From: Bacteroidales bacterium
Lineage (GTDB): Bacteria > Bacteroidota > Bacteroidia > Bacteroidales > Lentimicrobiaceae
Reading direction: 5' to 3'
Assembly (NCBI GenBank): GCA_024636955.1
Contig: JAGXGB010000082.1
Location: 1 to 41,227, forward strand
DNA length: 41,227 nucleotides
A model generated the notes under the pieces. It did no database searches. It was not told where the DNA came from and saw nothing but the letters and a program-made list of their open reading frames with translations. The first letter of the stretch is position 1. Each line of letters begins with the position of its first letter. The position numbers and the translations under genes were made by a program. This document shows, piece after piece, positions 26,272-33,680 of this stretch.

Positions 26272-27469
26272 GTTTGTATTGGTTAAAAAACAGGCAACTA
26301 TCACCATAACTCAAGAAACGGTATTCATTTGCCAGTGCATGGTCATATGCTTTTCTCCAGTTGCTGCCGGTGAAAGCTGCAACAAGCAGTAGCAAGGTGC
26401 TTTGAGGCTGGTGAAAATTTGTAATCAGTGCATCACATATCCTGAACTTATAACCTGGAATAATCATAATTCGGGTATACCCACTCATCTCTTTTAAGTT
26501 GTGCAGCTTCATATAATCGTAAACCGCACTTAAAGCTTCAATAGAAGAGAGATTACCTTTTGCCTGGTATGGATACCACTGATCGATATTAAAAGCGGCA
26601 GATGGGGGTTGAGTGTTGTGAACGCCTTGTATAATTTGAAGTCCCAGCCAATAAATACTTTCAAGGGAGCGCATAGAAGTTGTACCAACTGAGATAATAG
26701 TGTTCTGGAAGTTCTGGATTAGCCGTAACAGCATATCACGGTTGAGAATCACTTTTTCTTCGTGCATAGAATGATCTAATGCATTGTTGGCAGTAACAGG
26801 CTTAAAAGTGCCTGCTCCCACATGTAGGGTAAGATAGTTAAAGGAGCACTCTTTTTTCTGAAGGTCTTCAAATACCTGATCAGTAAAATGTAGCCCTGCA
26901 GTTGGTGCTGCAACTGAGCCATCGTGCCTGGCATAAATGGTTTGGTATCTCTCACGGTCATCGGCTACTGGCTCACGGTTTAAGTAAGGGGGCAAAGGCA
27001 CATTCCCGAATATTTCGAGGACTTCTTCAAAGCTCATTACTGAATTCCACTTAAATTTCACTATGTAAGTGTTGCCTTCAACATTCTCTTTGCTTGCAGA
27101 TAAAATAATAGTGCTATTTGGATCTTCGAGGTAAAGATCATTGTTTTTCCACTTTTCCGCATTCCCGATATAACATTTCCATATTGCATAACCCTCACCT
27201 GCATCCTCTTCGTTTAAACAGAAGATTTCTATGCGGGCGCCTTCTGACTTATGGAAAACGAGCCGTGCTTTGATAACACGGGTATTATTAAATACAAGAA
27301 AGCTGGTAGAAGGTACAAAATCAGACAATTTATTAAAACCCGTATCAGTGATGCTTCCATCACACATTACCAGCAGTTTGGTTTCATCACGTTTCTCAAG
27401 AGGAAACTTTGCAATTTTATTGTCAGGCAGGGAATAGTTATAGTTGGTTATAGGAATAGGCTCAAACAT
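26261..27469 (-). CDS. queA: S-adenosylmethionine:tRNA ribosyltransferase-isomerase
   Basis: A 402-aa enzyme that transfers and isomerises the ribosyl group of SAM to 7-aminomethyl-7-deazaguanine in tRNA, the penultimate step of queuosine synthesis. Motifs: YSLPDNKIAKFPLEKRDETKLLV, FLVFNNTRVIKARL, GNVPLPPYLNREPVADDRERYQTIYARHDGSVAAPTAGLHF, LHVGAGTFKPV and TNFHQPQSTLLLLVAAFTG. The length is slightly above the usual 340-360 residues. Upstream of mobA in one operon. Confidence 0.95.
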   Translation of the reverse strand: MFEPIPITNYNYSLPDNKIAKFPLEKRDETKLLVMCDGSITDTGFNKLSDFVPSTSFLVFNNTRVIKARLVFHKSEGARIEIFCLNEEDAGEGYAIWKCYIGNAEKWKNNDLYLEDPNSTIILSASKENVEGNTYIVKFKWNSVMSFEEVLEIFGNVPLPPYLNREPVADDRERYQTIYARHDGSVAAPTAGLHFTDQVFEDLQKKECSFNYLTLHVGAGTFKPVTANNALDHSMHEEKVILNRDMLLRLIQNFQNTIISVGTTSMRSLESIYWLGLQIIQGVHNTQPPSAAFNIDQWYPYQAKGNLSSIEALSAVYDYMKLHNLKEMSGYTRIMIIPGYKFRICDALITNFHQPQSTLLLLVAAFTGSNWRKAYDHALANEYRFLSYGDSCLFFNQYKHDC

Positions 27470-27488
27470 TATGTTACTGATTTACCCG

Positions 27489-27496
27489 CAAAAATA
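27489..27496 (-). promoter_or_regulatory. -7 box TATTTTTG for queA
   Basis: A perfect TAnnTTTG match on the minus strand, 19 bp before ATG 27469. A TTG lies 17 bp upstream (27516-27514). Confidence 0.6.
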
Positions 27497-27502
27497 GGTA
27501 TA

Positions 27503-27531
27503 TTTTAATCACCCAAGGGGTGCGATTAAGA
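27503..27531. promoter_or_regulatory. Imperfect hairpin upstream of queA
   Basis: TTAATC-ACCC (27505-27514) pairs with GGGT-(GC bulge)-GATTAA (27518-27529). It overlaps the -33 region of queA and may be an operator or the terminator of the upstream unknown genes; it lacks a T-run on the minus strand. Confidence 0.35.
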
Positions 27532-27653
27532 TGCAGTTTGGTTCAGGAAAATGGACAATAAGCTATGAGCAATATGCAGTATGGTATTCTGATTTTTTAA
27601 GTCGGATTTTATCGGACCACAGGATAATGGTGAAACATAAACGGAGGTTTTAG
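27531..27653 (+). CDS. Candidate small protein, 40 aa
   Basis: ATG 27531 to TAG 27651-27653 encodes 40 residues (begins MQFGSGKWTISYEQYAVWYS, ends in a basic HKRRF). The composition is protein-like, but no promoter or ribosome site is clear and a frame of this length arises by chance in AT-rich DNA. Not recognised. Confidence 0.15.
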   Translation: MQFGSGKWTISYEQYAVWYSDFLSRILSDHRIMVKHKRRF

Positions 27654-27657
27654 TTCA

Positions 27658-27909
27658 TTAGGAATTAAAAATGTCGGAAATGTTGATCTGGCTTTCGTAC
27701 AGGTGCAAAACATCTTCAGGATTAACTACAATAACTCTGTCAATTCTGTTGCTTATTTGTTGGTACCATATTTCGATATATAGTCCTTCAAAAAAGTAAA
27801 GCTTGACTACAAAATACATGTAAATTCTATCAAGCAATTCCCTTCCATCGGCTAATACCATATTAACCTTCCTATTGGATGGCAGTTTGGTAAATTCTTC
27901 AGCAGTCAT
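27658..27909 (-). CDS. Small protein of unknown function
   Basis: An 83-residue product if started at ATG 27909 (MTAEEFTKLPSNRKVN), which lies 25 bp past the stop of the unknown gene upstream. Starting at ATG 27975 would add 22 residues and overlap that gene by 41 bp. The sequence (VLADGRELLDRIYMYFVVKLYFFEGLYIEIWYQQISNRIDRVIVV) suggests alternating strands and helices and no signal peptide. I do not recognise it. Tight spacing with the gene at 27935-28675 suggests one operon and a shared role. Confidence 0.6.
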   Translation of the reverse strand: MTAEEFTKLPSNRKVNMVLADGRELLDRIYMYFVVKLYFFEGLYIEIWYQQISNRIDRVIVVNPEDVLHLYESQINISDIFNS

Positions 27910-27934
27910 AATATTAAAGCAGAATCCTCTATTT

Positions 27935-28675
27935 TTAAGATAATTGGTAAAGTGAGCGTTCAATTTCAATTTCATACTTTTCCTTAAGGAAAAGCAGGTT
28001 GTCAAGTGTTGCCTTTTGGTCATATATACGCACCATTTCCACTATTCCATATCGGCTGTAATATCCTGCCTGAGCAGCGTCGTACACTTTATGGTTATTA
28101 TTATTGCGGACATTGATGGTAACGGTTTCAAACTTTGGCCAGTTAACAAATTTCTCAACTATGAAATAATAGGTGTCCTTAAGTTCAGTATCGCGGTAAA
28201 TTGTAGGAATAATTTGTTCAAGAACCATATACTTCCTGATGTTTATAAGGGTACTGTAAGGCTTAACCGGACGAGAAGATAGAAATGAGATACCACTTAA
28301 CTTATATAAGTCAATAAGCTGTGGCAAGGATGAATAGTCATCCATGTAAATTCTTACACAGGTAACCAGGTTATTTTGGAAAGTAAGACGCCCCATAACA
28401 GCATCAAACCTCTTGGTAAAATTCTTTTTGATAGCACTGGTTATGCGGGTTACATCGTCCATTTGTTCAAACGACATGTCCTTTATAATAGCAAATATTG
28501 ACCGTGGTTTTTTCTCAGCCTCATTTACAGGAATGTGAAAGTGGTCATAAAAACCGGGATATGGATCAAGGTCCTCAAGAATTAATTCTGTGAACTTATG
28601 CTCAGATTCGAGTAGTTTTAGGGTTTCCTTTTTGATTACAAAACCTAGGGATTCAATAGTTTTTGTACTTTCCAT
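27935..28675 (-). CDS. Conserved-looking cytoplasmic protein of unknown function
   Basis: A 246-aa soluble protein without signal peptide or membrane segment. It begins MESTKTIESLGFVIKKETLK; the N-terminal part contains EDLDPYPGFYDHFHIP, and the C-terminal part (about 85-246) has alternating hydrophobic patterns typical of an alpha/beta fold. I see no catalytic motif and cannot name a family. It is followed 25 bp later by the 83-aa gene. The clean codon structure over 246 codons makes it a real gene. Confidence 0.75.
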   Translation of the reverse strand: MESTKTIESLGFVIKKETLKLLESEHKFTELILEDLDPYPGFYDHFHIPVNEAEKKPRSIFAIIKDMSFEQMDDVTRITSAIKKNFTKRFDAVMGRLTFQNNLVTCVRIYMDDYSSLPQLIDLYKLSGISFLSSRPVKPYSTLINIRKYMVLEQIIPTIYRDTELKDTYYFIVEKFVNWPKFETVTINVRNNNNHKVYDAAQAGYYSRYGIVEMVRIYDQKATLDNLLFLKEKYEIEIERSLYQLS

Positions 28676-28823
28676 GTTGACTGGTTTGTGGTTTTTAACA
28701 ATAAGACATAAACAATGAAGTGTTTGTAAAGTTAAACAAATAAACTAATAACCATCTGTTTTTATCAACAGGGCAAGGTTGACAGAAAAAATTTATGATA
28801 GGAATACCTATAGATTTATGTCT

Positions 28824-28831
28824 TATCTTTG
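28824..28831 (+). promoter_or_regulatory. -7 box TATCTTTG for pssA
   Basis: A perfect TAnnTTTG match 22 bp before ATG 28854. Confidence 0.6.
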
Positions 28832-28853
28832 AAAATACAATTAGATTTTCCTG

Positions 28854-29552
28854 ATGAATTATAAGTCGCATATTCCCAATACTATAACTATCCTTAACCT
28901 GTTAAGTGGCTCTTTGGCGATAATTTTATTGTTCAAAGGTTTTATACAAACAGCAGCTTTATTGGTTGTTCTGGCAACGGTTTTGGATTTTCTGGATGGC
29001 TTTATAGCTAAAATGCTCAATGCAAAGTCAATTATAGGCAAGGAGCTTGACTCACTGGCTGATGTTATATCTTTTGGACTTGCTCCTGCATTGTTTTTGT
29101 TTATACTTATGGAGAAGCATCCGATTACAGAAACCAATGATTTTACAGCTCTATTACCATATTTGGCTTTGCTTATTGCAGCTTTCTCAGCATTGAGACT
29201 CGCAAAATTTAATATTGATACCCGCCAATCGGTATCATTTCTTGGTTTGCCAACGCCTGCCAATGCACTTTTAATAATTTCATTTACCATTGTTGCCGGT
29301 AAAATGCCACAATTTTTAGGTAATAATTTTTACCTGCAACTGGCAATCATTCCTTTGTCATGTTATTTGCTTGTGTCTGAAATACCCATATTCGCAATAA
29401 AGTTTTCGAAGGGTTTTAGCTTGAGTTTGAATAAGATACGATATATATACATCTCTATTGGTATGGCCTTGGTGCTCTTTTTAGGTTGGCTTGGGGTTAT
29501 GCTGGCAGTGGTCATTTATATACTTATGTCAATTATTTTACGTGACAGGTAA
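28854..29552 (+). CDS. pssA: CDP-diacylglycerol-serine O-phosphatidyltransferase
   Basis: A 232-aa integral membrane enzyme making phosphatidylserine from CDP-diacylglycerol and serine, the precursor of phosphatidylethanolamine. The CDP-alcohol phosphotransferase signature is present at about 43-71: D-FL-DG-FI-A-K-(8 residues)-G-KEL-D-SLA-D. The Arg usual in DGxxAR is Lys here. About six hydrophobic segments (IPNTITILNLLSGSLAIILLF, AALLVVLATVLDFL and others) fit the type II membrane PssA. A 10-bp piece of the 3' end recurs 21 bp later, across the stop. Confidence 0.92.
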   Translation: MNYKSHIPNTITILNLLSGSLAIILLFKGFIQTAALLVVLATVLDFLDGFIAKMLNAKSIIGKELDSLADVISFGLAPALFLFILMEKHPITETNDFTALLPYLALLIAAFSALRLAKFNIDTRQSVSFLGLPTPANALLIISFTIVAGKMPQFLGNNFYLQLAIIPLSCYLLVSEIPIFAIKFSKGFSLSLNKIRYIYISIGMALVLFLGWLGVMLAVVIYILMSIILRDR

Positions 29553-29562
29553 ATTATTTTAC
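29532..29562 (+). repeat. Partial repeat across the pssA stop
   Basis: ATTATTTTAC occurs at 29532-29541 and again at 29553-29562, immediately after the stop, with a 21-bp period. Confidence 0.6.
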
Positions 29563-29592
29563 ATTTTTCTGTTAAACTTGTACATTTAATTA

Positions 29593-29600
29593 TATTTTTG
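29593..29600 (+). promoter_or_regulatory. -7 box TATTTTTG for the serine hydrolase
   Basis: A perfect TAnnTTTG match. It overlaps the GTG at 29600, which supports the downstream ATG 29645 as the start, with a leader of about 40 nt. Confidence 0.6.
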
Positions 29601-29644
29601 TGGGGCAACCTTTGAACAAATTATCAAACCACGAAAACCACATC

Positions 29645-31009
29645 ATGGAACTGATTAAAAGACTTATAATTGTAGCATTACTGATTGTTGGATTTGCCCC
29701 TTATGAATCACGTATCTCCAGTGCAAACTATAGTGAAAACGAAATATTAACTGATGCGGAGACCAATAGTCTTACAAAGCTACTGGCATCAGATGTTATC
29801 TATAAGATTGATTCAGTCATTTCCAGGTTTTCATCACATTACCGCTTTAGTGGCAATGTTTTGGTTGCCCTGTCAGGCACCGAGATCTACAGTAAATCAG
29901 TAGGCTATGCTGATCCAATAAAAAAAGAACATGTAAAGCCTGAAACCATATTTCAAATGGCCTCAGTTAGTAAGCAGTTTACTGCTGCAGCTATCATGCT
30001 CCTTAAGTCTGACGGAAGATTAAGCTTTGAGGATTCACTTGTAAAATACATTCCTGAAGTTCCATACCCTGCTATTACTATTAACCACCTGTTGCATCAT
30101 ATTTCAGGGCTGCCAAATTACATGTATCTTCTTGATAAGTATTGGAAAAAGGACTATGCACCAGATAATGAAGATGTAATTGATTTAATGGCGCGGTATA
30201 AATTGTCATTATACTTCAGGCCAGGATCACGTTACGATTATTCAAATACCGGATATGTGATGCTGGCTTCAGTTGTTGAAAGAATCACAGGTCTATCATT
30301 AAATGAATTCCTGCAGCGGCGCATATTCAGGCCATTGGAAATGAACAGCACATTTGTTTATTCTACAGCAGATACTGCAATACAGCGGCTGCAAATTGAC
30401 GGTTTCAGGGCGTTAAGGCACGGTTATATACGAATAAAAGACTCTCATCATAATGGTCCGGTTGGAGATAAGGGTATCTGCTCAACAACCTCTGATTTGA
30501 TGAAATGGGACAGAGCACTGTATAATGATTCGCCATTCAACAAGGAATTACTTGAAATGGCATTTACTCCTGCAGTAACCACTGGTGGCAAAGAAGTACC
30601 GTATGGTTTAGGTTTTAGGTTAAGACAATGCAACGGATCAAAGGTTGTATACCACAATGGTATTTGGGAAGGTTCACGAACCAATTTTCACAGGTTTATA
30701 GAGCAGGGAAATACTATTATAGTGCTAAATAATACAAGTATTTCTACAAACCATGAGCTGGTGCGGCAAATTGAGCGTATATTAACCAGTGAAGAAAATT
30801 TGCAGACAACATCAAAGATTACCCGCATAGTATTAGAAGAGGGTTTGGAGGCTGCATTGAATTATTATTCAGATTTAACGGATAATGATTCGGTAAGCAG
30901 GCCTGATATCCGAAAGCTAATGCAAGCTGCGGAATACATGCACAGCATTGGCAAAGACAACAAAGCCGAAGAGATGAAGGAGTTGGTCAAGTCAATGGTT
31001 AGTATCTGA
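29645..31009 (+). CDS. Secreted serine hydrolase (beta-lactamase/class C family)
   Basis: A 454-aa exported protein. ATG 29645 gives the signal peptide MELIKRLIIVALLIVGFAPY; the longer frame from GTG 29600 starts in the promoter box. Penicillin-binding-like motifs: SVSK (Ser107, Lys110), YSNTGY (Tyr-x-Asn, about 198) and a C-terminal HNGIWEG in place of the KTG box. The family includes D-aminopeptidases, esterases and class C beta-lactamases; which activity applies is not decidable here. A C-terminal helical extension (about 385-454) follows the catalytic domain. A 12-bp unit spanning the stop is tandemly repeated. Confidence 0.87.
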   Translation: MELIKRLIIVALLIVGFAPYESRISSANYSENEILTDAETNSLTKLLASDVIYKIDSVISRFSSHYRFSGNVLVALSGTEIYSKSVGYADPIKKEHVKPETIFQMASVSKQFTAAAIMLLKSDGRLSFEDSLVKYIPEVPYPAITINHLLHHISGLPNYMYLLDKYWKKDYAPDNEDVIDLMARYKLSLYFRPGSRYDYSNTGYVMLASVVERITGLSLNEFLQRRIFRPLEMNSTFVYSTADTAIQRLQIDGFRALRHGYIRIKDSHHNGPVGDKGICSTTSDLMKWDRALYNDSPFNKELLEMAFTPAVTTGGKEVPYGLGFRLRQCNGSKVVYHNGIWEGSRTNFHRFIEQGNTIIVLNNTSISTNHELVRQIERILTSEENLQTTSKITRIVLEEGLEAALNYYSDLTDNDSVSRPDIRKLMQAAEYMHSIGKDNKAEEMKELVKSMVSI

Positions 31010-31033
31010 GTTGGTATCTGAGCTGGTTAATCA
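30998..31033 (+). repeat. 12-bp tandem repeat across the serine hydrolase stop
   Basis: GTTAGTATCTGA (30998-31009), GTTGGTATCTGA (31010-31021) and the degenerate GCTGGTTAATCA (31022-31033) are contiguous. The gene's TGA is in unit 1 and an in-frame TGA is in unit 2. Confidence 0.9.
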
Positions 31034-31040
31034 AAATCTA

Positions 31041-31082
31041 ATTGTCAATGTGAGTTATCTCATTGTCAAAGTAAATTATCTT
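31041..31082 (-). repeat. 21-bp tandem repeat across the lptB stop
   Basis: The unit at 31062-31082, which contains the end and stop of lptB, is repeated at 31041-31061 with 17 of 21 matches. A second in-frame TAA occurs in the distal copy. Confidence 0.85.
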
Positions 31083-31801
31083 CTTAATTCAAAGTTTTTA
31101 CCGAGATATACATCTCTAACTCTTTCATCATTAGCCAACTCTTCAGCAGTACCTGATCTTAATACTGAGCCTTCAAAAAGGAGGTAAGCCCTGTCAGTAA
31201 TATTCAATGTTTCATGTACGTTATGGTCAGTTATTAGAATTCCAATATTCTTGTCTTTTAACTTTGACACAATATTCTGAATATCTTCAACGGCAATAGG
31301 GTCAACACCTGCAAATGGTTCATCAAGTAGAATGAATTTTGGGTTTACGGCAAGAGCTCTTGCTATTTCTGTTCTTCTGCGTTCACCACCTGAGAGTTGA
31401 ATTCCCTTACTTTTACGAACATTCGTCAAACCAAATTCATCAATAAGACTCTCCAGCTTTTCACGCTGTTGTTGTTTATTTAAAGTGGTAAATTCGAGTA
31501 CGGCGAGAATATTATCCTCAACACTTAATTGCCTGAAAACAGAAGCTTCCTGGGCCAGGTATCCAATGCCCAGTTGAGCACGCTTATACATGGGTATGTC
31601 AGTAATATCAGTATTTTCAAGATAAACATGACCGGAAAGGGGCTTAATAAGACCAACTATCATATAAAAAGAAGTAGTTTTCCCGGCACCATTAGGCCCC
31701 AATAAACCTACTATCTCACCCTGCTCCACTTGAACTGAAACGTTGTTCACCACAGTGCGCTGGCGGTATTTTTTAACTAAGTTGTCAGTTCTGAGTATCA
31801 T
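31076..31801 (-). CDS. lptB: LPS export ABC transporter ATP-binding protein LptB
   Basis: A 241-aa ABC ATPase that powers LPS extraction from the inner membrane with LptF/G. Walker [10 protein letters not shown] (about 35-43), Q-loop [17 protein letters not shown], signature [15 protein letters not shown], Walker [14 protein letters not shown] and H-loop ITDHNV. LptB-specific features are the ASVFRxLSV and FAGVDP stretches and the length of about 240. It lies 24 bp downstream of the AhpD-like gene in the same direction. KdsD, which makes the Kdo precursor, lies further upstream, so envelope LPS genes are clustered. Confidence 0.95.
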   Translation of the reverse strand: MILRTDNLVKKYRQRTVVNNVSVQVEQGEIVGLLGPNGAGKTTSFYMIVGLIKPLSGHVYLENTDITDIPMYKRAQLGIGYLAQEASVFRQLSVEDNILAVLEFTTLNKQQQREKLESLIDEFGLTNVRKSKGIQLSGGERRRTEIARALAVNPKFILLDEPFAGVDPIAVEDIQNIVSKLKDKNIGILITDHNVHETLNITDRAYLLFEGSVLRSGTAEELANDERVRDVYLGKNFELRR

Positions 31802-31825
31802 TCTTAATTTTTGATTATCTGATTG

Positions 31826-32176
31826 TTATTCTGTATTATTGAGATCATCCCAAAACTCAATGGCTCGCCTGGTATGAGGAATTACAATAGTGCCTCCAAC
31901 CAAATTTGCTATTCCTATTACTTCCATAAGTTGCGCTTCAGTAATGCCAAGCTCATGGCATTTTATAAGGTGGTACTTTATACAATCATCACACCGCAGA
32001 ACCATAGAGGCAACAAGGCCCAGCATTTCCTTGGTATCAGTATTTAGTGCCCCGGGCTCGTAGGTGAGAGTATCGATACTATAAATTCTCTTAAGAATTT
32101 TATTATTATCGGCTGATAACAGCCTTTCATTCATCTTTTCCCTGTAGCTGTTAAAATCTTCAAGCAGTTTACCCAT
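31826..32176 (-). CDS. AhpD-like carboxymuconolactone decarboxylase family protein
   Basis: A 116-aa protein. The single CMD domain contains the redox CxxC in LRCDDCIKYH (Cys62, Cys65) and the following helix GITEAQLMEVIGIANLVGG. Members act as peroxidase-linked disulfide reductases (AhpD) or decarboxylases; the CxxCxxxH pattern favours the AhpD-like redox role. It is placed between kdsD and lptB and is probably transcribed with lptB, but any functional link to LPS is unknown. Confidence 0.87.
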   Translation of the reverse strand: MGKLLEDFNSYREKMNERLLSADNNKILKRIYSIDTLTYEPGALNTDTKEMLGLVASMVLRCDDCIKYHLIKCHELGITEAQLMEVIGIANLVGGTIVIPHTRRAIEFWDDLNNTE

Positions 32177-32202
32177 GTTATTATCTGAGATTCAATTGTT
32201 GT

Positions 32203-32281
32203 AATAATTCAATCGTTTTAAAGATTCCTTAGTTTTAAATAATTCAATCGTTCTAAATAATTTCTTGGTTTTAAATAATTC
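32203..32281 (-). repeat. 35/36-bp tandem repeats running into the kdsD stop
   Basis: Units at 32203-32237 and 32238-32273, plus a partial third that lies inside the gene end, each start AATAATTC on the plus strand. Sub-repeats of about 18 bp are visible. Read on the kdsD strand, codons for Ile-Ile-stop recur in frame after the true stop. Confidence 0.9.
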
Positions 32282-33257
32282 CTTCCTTTAAAATATCATG
32301 CAGGTGTAATACTCCTGCATACATATTATCATCTATAACGAGTATTTGGGTAATATTATTTTTGCGCATAACATCAAGCGCATCTGCAACCAGAATTTCA
32401 GCATTTATAGTTAAAGGGTCCCGGGTCATGATATCCCCTGCTGTAAGGCTATGAAAAGGAATTTCACGGTGTAGCATTCTACGGATATCACCGTCAGTAA
32501 TGATACCTACGAGCATCGATCCATCCAGTACAGCAGTTGCTCCCAGTCGTTTTGAGGATATCTCGAGAATTACTGATCGCATATCATCAGTAATGTGGAC
32601 TTCAGGTTTCTCATTAACCTTATATATTTCCGAAACTCTTAAGTATAGCCTTTTGCCTAATGCGCCACCCGGATGATATCGGGCAAAATCCTCACGGCTA
32701 AAGCCACGGCATTCAAGCAGCGCAACAGCAAGCGCATCGCCCATAACAAGCTGTGCTGTTGTACTGGCAGTAGGAGCGAGGTTATTAGGGCAAGCTTCAC
32801 GCTGTACTGTAGTGTTTAAAAGGAAATCAGCATTGCGCGCTAGGAACGAGTCGGTATTACCCACAAGGGCAATGATTTTATTCCCCAGGGTTTTGATAAG
32901 CGGAATTAATACTTTGATTTCAGGCGTATCCCCGCTTTTCGACAAGCAAATTACTATGTCATCGTTTCTTATCATACCCAGGTCACCATGTATTGCATCG
33001 GCTGCATGCATAAAACTGGCAGGAGTGCCTGTACTATTAAGTGTACTTACAAGTTTGGAAGCAATATTTGCACTTTTACCTATACCTGTAACGATAACCC
33101 TGCCATGTGAATTGAGGATAAGGGATACACAATTGTCAAAATCTTCGGTCAAATAACTGCCCAAATGGCCTATTGCTGTTGCTTCTTCCTGTATAGTACG
33201 CAATGCTATAGCCCTGATTTCTTCTGATGTTTTCAAATTTGGTGCTTTAAATCTCAT
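32271..33257 (-). CDS. kdsD: Arabinose-5-phosphate isomerase (KdsD/GutQ type)
   Basis: A 328-aa isomerase converting ribulose 5-phosphate to arabinose 5-phosphate, the first step of Kdo synthesis for LPS. An SIS domain (about 35-170: GRVIVTGIGKSANIASKLVSTLNSTGTPASFMHAADAIHGDLGMI, SKSGDTPEI, CPNNLAPTASTTAQLVMGDALAVAL) is followed by a CBS pair (about 205-328). ATG 33257 (MRFKAPNLKTSEE) is chosen over a TTG four codons earlier. No further Met precedes the SIS domain. A perfect -7 box sits 1 nt before this ATG, so the message may be leaderless. The gene's end runs into tandem repeats. Confidence 0.93.
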   Translation of the reverse strand: MRFKAPNLKTSEEIRAIALRTIQEEATAIGHLGSYLTEDFDNCVSLILNSHGRVIVTGIGKSANIASKLVSTLNSTGTPASFMHAADAIHGDLGMIRNDDIVICLSKSGDTPEIKVLIPLIKTLGNKIIALVGNTDSFLARNADFLLNTTVQREACPNNLAPTASTTAQLVMGDALAVALLECRGFSREDFARYHPGGALGKRLYLRVSEIYKVNEKPEVHITDDMRSVILEISSKRLGATAVLDGSMLVGIITDGDIRRMLHREIPFHSLTAGDIMTRDPLTINAEILVADALDVMRKNNITQILVIDDNMYAGVLHLHDILKEGII

Positions 33258-33258
33258 G

Positions 33259-33266
33259 CAAATATA
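33259..33266 (-). promoter_or_regulatory. -7 box TATATTTG touching the kdsD start
   Basis: A perfect TAnnTTTG match on the minus strand ends 1 nt before ATG 33257. A start at the normal distance would fall at or just inside the first codons. Confidence 0.4.
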
Positions 33267-33363
33267 CAACTATAACCTCTTACCTCTCAGCAACCAACTT
33301 AATCATAACTTTCTGATGACGCGTGAAACTATTTGATACTTAGTTGTGTATTTGATTAAAAAA

Positions 33364-33486
33364 ATGACCAAATTTGCACTCCTTTTGCCAAATGAAGACA
33401 AAATAAATGTGTCCGGGAAAGATTACAACATTTTGGAATTCTTGCTGGTAAAAGTTAACATAATCGAGGCAATTTCTTTTTTTTGA
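33364..33486 (+). CDS. Candidate small protein, 40 aa
   Basis: ATG 33364 to TGA 33484-33486 encodes 40 residues beginning MTKFALLLPNEDKINVSGKD and ending in a hydrophobic tail. The first residues resemble those of recQ only in MTK. No clear promoter; a near-box TGTATTTG lies at about 33347-33354. It could be chance or a gene remnant. Confidence 0.15.
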   Translation: MTKFALLLPNEDKINVSGKDYNILEFLLVKVNIIEAISFF

Positions 33487-33579
33487 ATGAAAGATATTAT
33501 CTCTTTCCATGTTCAGATGTTTAACCTATTCAATGTTTCCTTTTTTTTAAATTATTAACTCAATTTCTTCAAAAAAGAG

Positions 33580-33610
33580 TTGAAATGTTGATTGAAATAG
33601 ATTAAATTTG
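33580..33610 (+). promoter_or_regulatory. recQ promoter, -33 TTG and -7 TAAATTTG
   Basis: TTG (33580-33582), a 20-bp spacer, then a perfect TAnnTTTG box (33603-33610). It predicts a leader of about 65 nt before ATG 33681. Confidence 0.6.
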
Positions 33611-33680
33611 TTATAGGTGAGTTAAAACATCAGGAAGCCATTTATAAATTATAAATATGGCGTTGCTGATTTTCTTTTAA

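Larger units (their letters stand above)
33270..33680. other. AT-rich 411-bp spacer between kdsD and recQ
   Basis: It contains a candidate 40-codon frame (33364-33486) and the recQ promoter (33580-33610). T-runs and A-runs abound. No RNA gene, terminator or mobile-element end was recognised. Confidence 0.6.
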
